Shown here: positions 59,783 to 64,000 of the stretch, in pieces
Position numbering within the stretch: position 1 is the first letter of the stretch
Layout of the letters: each line of letters starts with the position of its first letter
Origin: an uncultured Clostridia bacterium
Lineage (GTDB): Bacteria; Bacillota; Clostridia; Oscillospirales; Acutalibacteraceae
Length of the DNA: 64,000 bases
NCBI GenBank assembly: GCA_944376265.1
Contig: CALWCD010000003.1
Span: forward strand, 1-64,000
Direction: 5' to 3'
Notes under the pieces: generated by a model
Databases searched by the model: none
Told to the model about the DNA's origin: nothing
What the model saw: the letters and a program-made list of their open reading frames with translations, nothing else
Program-made: the position numbers and the translations under genes

Positions 59783-60460
59783 ATGCGGATCTTGATTGCC
59801 GAGGACGAGGAGGACCTGAACCAGCTTATCAAGCGCCGGCTGAAAGAGGCGGATTACAGCGTGGACGCCTGCTTCAATGGGGAAGAGGTGTTTGACTATC
59901 TGCTGGGGGCGGAGTACGACGCCCTGGTGCTGGACATTATGATGCCCAGGCTCTCCGGCCTGGAGGTGCTCCGGCGGCTGCGGCGGGAGGGAAACCAGGT
60001 GCCGGTGCTGCTGCTCACCGCCCGGGACAGCATCCAGGACCGGGTGGAGGGGCTGGACGCCGGTGCGGACGACTACCTGATCAAGCCCTTCGCCTTCGAG
60101 GAGCTTCTGGCCAGGCTTCGGGTGCTGCTGCGCAAGCCCCAGGGGGAAAAGACCAGCGTGCTGAAGGTGGGGGAGCTGGAGCTTCACCTGAACACACGGC
60201 AGGTGTTCCGAAAGGGGGAGGAGATAAGGCTTTCCTCCAAGGAGTTCTCCCTGCTGCGGTACATGATGCAGAACGCGGGGATTGTCCTGAGCCGTGAAAA
60301 ACTGGAGCGCCACGTGTGGGACTACGACTTTTCCGGCGGCTCCAACGTGATCGACGTGTACATTCGCTACCTGCGGAAAAAACTGGACGAGGGCCGGGAG
60401 AACAAGTACATTCACACGGTCCGGGGCCACGGCTATGTGCTGAAGGACGGGGAGCCATGA
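59783..60460 (+). CDS. OmpR-family response regulator
   Basis: A 225-residue regulator. Receiver domain with acidic pocket EDEEDL, phosphoacceptor Asp 51 in LVLDIMMPRLSG, LLTARD and the Lys of YLIKPF. C-terminal winged helix with LSSKEFSLLRYMMQNAGIVL, SREKLERHVWDYD and DVYIRYLRKKLD, ending HTVRGHGYVL. ATG 59783 follows AAAGGAGAAGG. It overlaps the kinase by 4 bases. DNA targets unknown, perhaps its own cluster with the PepSY lipoprotein. Confidence 0.94.
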   Translation: MRILIAEDEEDLNQLIKRRLKEADYSVDACFNGEEVFDYLLGAEYDALVLDIMMPRLSGLEVLRRLRREGNQVPVLLLTARDSIQDRVEGLDAGADDYLIKPFAFEELLARLRVLLRKPQGEKTSVLKVGELELHLNTRQVFRKGEEIRLSSKEFSLLRYMMQNAGIVLSREKLERHVWDYDFSGGSNVIDVYIRYLRKKLDEGRENKYIHTVRGHGYVLKDGEP

Positions 60461-61824
60461 AGAGACTTTCACTGAAAACCAGGCTGGTGCTGCTCCACAC
60501 CGGCCTGACCACCTTGGTGGTGTGCGGGCTGTTGGGGGTGCTGTTTTCCGTCAGCTCCCAGGAGATTCTCTCCAACGTGCAGAACACCCTGGAGGAACGG
60601 GTGTCCCGGTCGGTGGAGGATGTGGAGTACGAAAAGGGAAGGCTGGAGTTCGACTCGGAGCTGCTGGCCCTGGAAAACGGGGTGTACCTCTCCGTGTACG
60701 ACCCGGGCAGCAGCCAGCTCCTCTACGGGAAGCTGCCCTATGGCTTTGCCTACGACCTGGCCTTTTCCGACGGGGAGCTGCGCACCGTCACCGCCGGGGA
60801 AACCTCCTTTTACGTGCTGGACCTTCAATTTCCCGTGGAGGGGTACGGGGACCTGGTGCTCCGAGGGGTGGCGTCCATCAGCGACGCGGAACGTGACTTC
60901 CGGTTCACCCTGCGGCTGGCCCTGATCCTCTCCCCCCTGATCGTGGCCCTCACCGCCCTGTGCGGGTATCTGCTCAGCCGGCGGGCTCTGGGGCCGGTGG
61001 CTCGGATTACCCGGACGGTGAGGAACATCCGGCAGGAGCGGGACCTGTCCAAGCGGGTGATGCTGGGAGAGGGCCGGGACGAGATTTACACCCTGGCCCA
61101 GACCTTCGACAGTTTGCTGGACGCCTTGCAGGAGGCCTGGGAGCGGGAAAAGCAGTTTACCAGCGACGTGGCCCACGAGCTGCGCACCCCCCTGGCTGTG
61201 GCCCTGATGCAGTGCGAGTCCCTATTGGAACGGGAGGACCTCTCCCCGGAAAGCCGCCGGGAGGTGGAAGTGGTTTCCCGCAAAGTGCGGTCCATGGCGG
61301 ACATGGTTTCCCAGCTGCTGCTGTTGTCCCGGGCGGACCAGGGCCGGGAGCGGCTTTCCCTGGAGCGGCTGGACCTTTCGGAGCTGAGCCTGCTGGAAGG
61401 GGAGGAATTCGCCCCGGTGGCGGCCCGGAAAGATATCACCCTTTCCCAGGATATTCAGCCGGGGCTGTTTGTCACCGCCGACCAGACGCTGCTGCTGCGG
61501 CTGTGGGAGAACCTGCTGCGCAACGCCGTCACCTATGGCCGGGAGGGGGGCCATATCTGGATGAGCCTAAAAGAGCATGACGGTCGGGCGGTGCTTGCGG
61601 TGAAGGACGATGGCATGGGCATTGCCCCGGAGGACCTGCCCAAGATCTGGAACAGGTTCTACCAGGCGGACCCCTCCCGCAGCGGGGACAGCAGCGGCCT
61701 GGGGCTTTCCATGGTGAAGTGGATCGCCCAGGCCCACGGGGGAGAGGCCCGGGTGGAAAGCCGGCCGGGAGAGGGCTCCCTCTTTACGGTAGAGCTGCCC
61801 CTGGCTCCGGAGCAAGAGGCGTAA
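60457..61824 (+). CDS. Sensor histidine kinase
   Basis: A 455-residue membrane kinase: helix 1 (residues 8-32), an extracytoplasmic sensor of ~110 residues, helix 2 (~155-175), a HAMP domain (PVARITRTVRNIRQERDLS), the His box FTSDVAHELRTPLAV (His near residue 239), the N box NLLRNAVTY, G boxes DDGMGIAPEDL and SSGLGLSMVKWIAQAHGG. Full-length. It pairs with the regulator through an ATGA overlap. Signal unknown. Confidence 0.94.
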   Translation: MKRLSLKTRLVLLHTGLTTLVVCGLLGVLFSVSSQEILSNVQNTLEERVSRSVEDVEYEKGRLEFDSELLALENGVYLSVYDPGSSQLLYGKLPYGFAYDLAFSDGELRTVTAGETSFYVLDLQFPVEGYGDLVLRGVASISDAERDFRFTLRLALILSPLIVALTALCGYLLSRRALGPVARITRTVRNIRQERDLSKRVMLGEGRDEIYTLAQTFDSLLDALQEAWEREKQFTSDVAHELRTPLAVALMQCESLLEREDLSPESRREVEVVSRKVRSMADMVSQLLLLSRADQGRERLSLERLDLSELSLLEGEEFAPVAARKDITLSQDIQPGLFVTADQTLLLRLWENLLRNAVTYGREGGHIWMSLKEHDGRAVLAVKDDGMGIAPEDLPKIWNRFYQADPSRSGDSSGLGLSMVKWIAQAHGGEARVESRPGEGSLFTVELPLAPEQEA

Positions 61825-61860
61825 AAAAAGGATCGCTGGCGCAAAGCCGGCGATCCTTTT
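61824..61860. terminator. Bidirectional terminator between kinase and MATE genes
   Basis: GGATCGCTGGC (61830-61840) and GCCGGCGATCC (61846-61856) pair with one G-U. Seven As lie before it and TTTT after, so it serves both convergent genes, best on the minus strand. Confidence 0.88.
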
Positions 61861-61876
61861 CGGTTGTTTGGAAAGC

Positions 61877-63256
61877 TTACCGCTCTTTGGCGGTTTCCAG
61901 GTGCTGGATCTCCTGGCGGTACAGCCGCAGGAACAGCACAATGCTCACGGCCAGGGAGAAGCATTCCGCAATGGGGAAGGCCCACCACACGTACCCCACC
62001 TGCTGGGTGAACTGGGCCAGCAGCCAGGCCACAGGCACCAGCACCACCAGCTGGCGCATCAGGGAGACGATCAGGCTGTACACCCCTCTGCCCACCGCCT
62101 GGAACAGGGTGGAGGTCACAATGCCCAGGGCCGCGAACAGGAAGCAGGTGCAGATGATCCGCAGGGCGGGGATGCCAATCTCCAGCAGCTCCTGGGAGGC
62201 GTTGAAAATGCCCAGCAGCCACTGGGGGAACAGCAGGAACACAGTCATGCCCACCGCCATAATCACCAGGGCGATGACGCAGCCGCAGCGGAAGGCAAAG
62301 GTGAGCCGGCGCTTGTTCCGGGCGCCGTAGTTGTAGCCCAGAATGGGGAGCAGGCCCTGGTTCAGGCCGAACACCGGCATAAACACGAAGGACTGGAGCT
62401 TGAAGTACAGCCCGAACACGGTGTAGGCCGCGGTGGAGAAGGAGGACAGAATGCCGTTGATGGCCATGGTCATCACGGTGCCGATGGACTGCATCACAAT
62501 GGAGGGCACGCCCACAATGTAGATGTCCTTGATGATCTTCCCGCTGGGCTTGAAACCCCGGAAGGTGATGGTCACGTCATGGTCCCGGAAGGTGATGACC
62601 AGAATGGCCACCACCATGGCCAGGATCTGGCCGGTGACCGTAGCGATGGCCGCGCCGGCCACCCCCATGGCGGGGAAGCCCAGCAGGCCGAAAATCATGA
62701 TGGGGTCCAGAATGATGTTGGTGACCGCGCCGATGAGCTGGAACACCATGGGCCACAGCATGTTGCCCGTGGCCTGGAGGATCTTCTCCAAGGTGACCTC
62801 CACGAACACGCCGAAGGAGAACACGTAGCAGATGGAGATGTAGGCGCTTCCCATTTGGATGATCTCCGGGTCGGTCTCAAAGAGCCGGAAGAAGGGGGCG
62901 GAGAAAAACGCCCCGTAAACGGCGAACAGCACCCAGGTGCAGATCCCCAGCAGAATGCCGTGGACCGCGGCGGAGTTGGCCTCCTGCTGAAGCCCCTGCC
63001 CCAGCCGGCGGGAGATGAGAGAGGTGACGCCCACAGCGGTGCCCACCGCGAAGGAGATGAGCAGGTTCTGTAAGGGGAAGGCCAGAGAGACGGCGGCCAG
63101 CCCCTTTTCACTGACCTGGGCCACGAAGTAGCTGTCCACCACATTGTACAACGCCTGCACCAGCATGGAAAACATGGCCGGCAGGGACATGGAGAAGATC
63201 AGGGGCAGAACGGGAGCCGTGCCCATTTTGTTTTGTCGGGTTTCCTGCGCTTGCAT
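61877..63256 (-). CDS. MATE-family multidrug efflux protein
   Basis: A 459-residue exporter with 12 hydrophobic segments in two homologous halves (LPAMFSMLVQALYNVVDSYF in the first; VPSIVMQSIGTVMTMAINGI in the second). The DinF/NorM-type MATE fold drives drug or cation export with Na+ or H+. Three in-frame ATG codons open the frame; 63256 (MQAQETRQNK) is preferred because the earlier ones have no spaced ribosome-binding site. It diverges from secA. Confidence 0.9.
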   Translation of the reverse strand: MQAQETRQNKMGTAPVLPLIFSMSLPAMFSMLVQALYNVVDSYFVAQVSEKGLAAVSLAFPLQNLLISFAVGTAVGVTSLISRRLGQGLQQEANSAAVHGILLGICTWVLFAVYGAFFSAPFFRLFETDPEIIQMGSAYISICYVFSFGVFVEVTLEKILQATGNMLWPMVFQLIGAVTNIILDPIMIFGLLGFPAMGVAGAAIATVTGQILAMVVAILVITFRDHDVTITFRGFKPSGKIIKDIYIVGVPSIVMQSIGTVMTMAINGILSSFSTAAYTVFGLYFKLQSFVFMPVFGLNQGLLPILGYNYGARNKRRLTFAFRCGCVIALVIMAVGMTVFLLFPQWLLGIFNASQELLEIGIPALRIICTCFLFAALGIVTSTLFQAVGRGVYSLIVSLMRQLVVLVPVAWLLAQFTQQVGYVWWAFPIAECFSLAVSIVLFLRLYRQEIQHLETAKER

Positions 63257-63297
63257 ACCACACATCCTATCTCGTAACATAATTCAAAATGCAAGCT

Positions 63298-63303
63298 ATT
63301 ATA
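63298..63303 (-). promoter_or_regulatory. -10 box of the MATE gene
   Basis: TATAAT on the minus strand at 63303-63298, about 40 bases before the start; the -35 (TTTTCT-like) is weak. Confidence 0.5.
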
Positions 63304-63376
63304 ACAAATTTTTCGGGGAAAGAAAAGGGGCTGGGTCAAAGAAGTCCCTGAAATTGTAAATAAACTGTGGCTTTCC

Positions 63377-63406
63377 TTGCAATGGGGCACCCTGCCATGG
63401 TATAAT
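63377..63406 (+). promoter_or_regulatory. Promoter of the secA leader transcript
   Basis: TTGCAA (63377-63382), 18-bp spacer, TATAAT (63401-63406). Transcription would start near 63413, almost 200 bases before secA. Confidence 0.7.
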
Positions 63407-63412
63407 AACAAC

Positions 63413-63560
63413 CGAATGTGCGAACGCGGGCGCCGCCGCCCAGGGGCTTTCCCAGGGCGGGAGCAGGGGCGCTCTGTCCCCGGGGATGCACCGTCCGCCG
63501 GGATGCAGGAACCATCCACCATGGGCCGCGTACCTGCGGCCGGACCTTTTTTGTTTTTTG
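63413..63560 (+). ncRNA. GC-rich hairpin leader upstream of secA (candidate regulatory RNA)
   Basis: Between promoter and secA lies a run of complementary GC-rich pieces: CCGCCC-A-GGG / CCC-A-GGGCGG (63436-63445/63451-63460) with an A-A mismatch; GGGG/CCCC (63466-63481); CCAT/ATGG (63512-63524) with loop CCACC; and GGCCGC/GCGGCC (63524-63529/63536-63541), the last followed by GGACC and T-runs TTTTTTGTTTTTT. GTCCG at 63493 can pair with CGGAC at 63541. It looks like a structured leader ending in a terminator, or a separate small RNA. No known family was recognised. Confidence 0.55.
63524..63560 (+). terminator. Terminator-like hairpin before secA
   Basis: GGCCGC/GCGGCC (loop GTACCT) plus GGACC, then two T-runs. 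It stands about 45 bases before the secA start, so it either ends the leader RNA or attenuates secA. Confidence 0.6.
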
Positions 63561-63606
63561 TATGGAAGGGGGAAAGCCTCCCCTGGAAGAAAGGCATGAT
63601 ACAGTT

Positions 63607-64000
63607 ATGGCGAACAACATTTTGACGAAGCTGTTTGGCAATTACAGCAAACGAGAATTAAAGCGCATCCAGCCCCTGGTGGACCGGGTGCTGAAGCTGG
63701 AAGACACATACAAGGCCATGAGCGACGAGGAACTGAAGGCCCAGACCGGCCTGTTCAAAGAGCGGCTGGAACGGGGAGAGTCCCTGGACGACATTTTGAC
63801 AGAAGCCTTCGCCGCCTGCCGGGAGGCCATGGACCGGGTGCTGTCCATCCGGCTGTTCCCCGTGCAGATTCAGGGCGGCATCATTCTGCACCAGGGCCGC
63901 ATCAGCGAGATGAAGACCGGTGAAGGCAAGACCTTCACCCTGGCCCTGCCCGCCTACCTGAACGCCCTCACCGGCAAAGGCGTCCACGTGGTCACCGTCA
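63607..64000 (+). CDS. secA: SecA preprotein translocase ATPase (5' part, cut by window end)
   Basis: 131 codons of SecA are visible: the N-terminal [25 protein letters not shown] helix less its first residue, [40 protein letters not shown] with the Walker A MKTGEGKT at residues 102-109, and [21 protein letters not shown] at the edge less its last residue. It is the motor that drives proteins through SecYEG, and shares this window with secDF. ATG 63607 is preceded by AAAGG at a long 13-base spacing. The gene continues beyond 64000. Confidence 0.95.
   Translation, partial: MANNILTKLFGNYSKRELKRIQPLVDRVLKLEDTYKAMSDEELKAQTGLFKERLERGESLDDILTEAFAACREAMDRVLSIRLFPVQIQGGIILHQGRISEMKTGEGKTFTLALPAYLNALTGKGVHVVTV

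Noticed and set aside
63413..63560. SRP RNA or T-box leader upstream of secA
   Set aside because: The GGTCCGGAAGGAAGCAGCC-type core of SRP RNA and the T-box sequence are absent, so neither assignment holds.

Overview
The window comes from a GC-rich Clostridia chromosome, most likely an Oscillospirales (Ruminococcaceae/Oscillospiraceae) gut anaerobe. This is inferred from the IspH-ribosomal S1 fusion typical of Clostridia, strong AAAGGAGG ribosome-binding sites, sigma-A promoters with 17-bp spacers, a Firmicutes-type LexA box at uvrB, a DUF5685/J-domain pair and a TagGH-type export system beside a CDP-glycerol pathway. I see no tRNA, rRNA, CRISPR array, insertion sequence or phage. Coding density is high, and many genes overlap by 1 to 44 bases.

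Layout. (1) 1-3140 is decaying DNA: hairpins, the C-terminal remnant of a sugar-binding lipoprotein, one intact sugar ABC permease, and two head-to-head remnants (LysR regulator and tannase-like hydrolase) that look like the scar of one deletion. (2) 3230-9108 holds single housekeeping genes: two-way promoters, an MBL hydrolase, a GH172/DUF2961 protein, an Eis-like acetyltransferase, a NifX-like protein and the HelD RNA polymerase recycling motor. (3) 9216-25206 is one long plus-strand operon for a cell-wall glycopolymer. It begins with a structured leader RNA carrying an internal terminator. It then encodes a CDP-glycerol glycerophosphotransferase, TagD, several glycosyltransferases, a TagGH-like ABC exporter, two COG5610-like proteins, two sialyl/LOS-type glycosyltransferase candidates, a KdsB-type CMP-sugar synthetase, a DRE-TIM aldolase fusion and an LCP ligase. 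The combination suggests a wall teichoic-acid-like polymer that may also contain a CMP-activated ulosonic (2-keto) acid. This is the most unusual system in the window.

(4) 25219-34796, on the minus strand, carries a VanY carboxypeptidase, a papain-like membrane-anchored protein, a cysteine desulfidase with a HAD phosphatase, a heterodimeric ABC exporter behind a MarR-type operator, and a third ABC exporter. (5) 35021-44955 is rich in DNA repair: ogt and endonuclease Q from back-to-back promoters, radC, and an SOS-controlled uvrB - Cys-rich gene - uvrA operon whose middle gene is frameshifted. (6) 45052-54347 has a duplicated-domain lipoprotein, the DUF5685/J-protein pair, a membrane protein, then an apparent operon rpiR-like, baiN-like, cmk, plsC and ispH-rpsA. 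The ispH-rpsA gene contains a consensus internal ribosome-binding site exactly at the domain joint. (7) 54371-64000 holds a three-way-junction RNA, secD-secF, a small conserved protein, a UlaG-like MBL protein, a leaderless amidase, a PepSY lipoprotein with its two-component system, a MATE exporter, and the 5' end of secA behind a long GC-rich hairpin leader.

All family assignments were made by reading motifs in the translated sequence; no database search was possible. RNA structures were found by eye as complementary stems.
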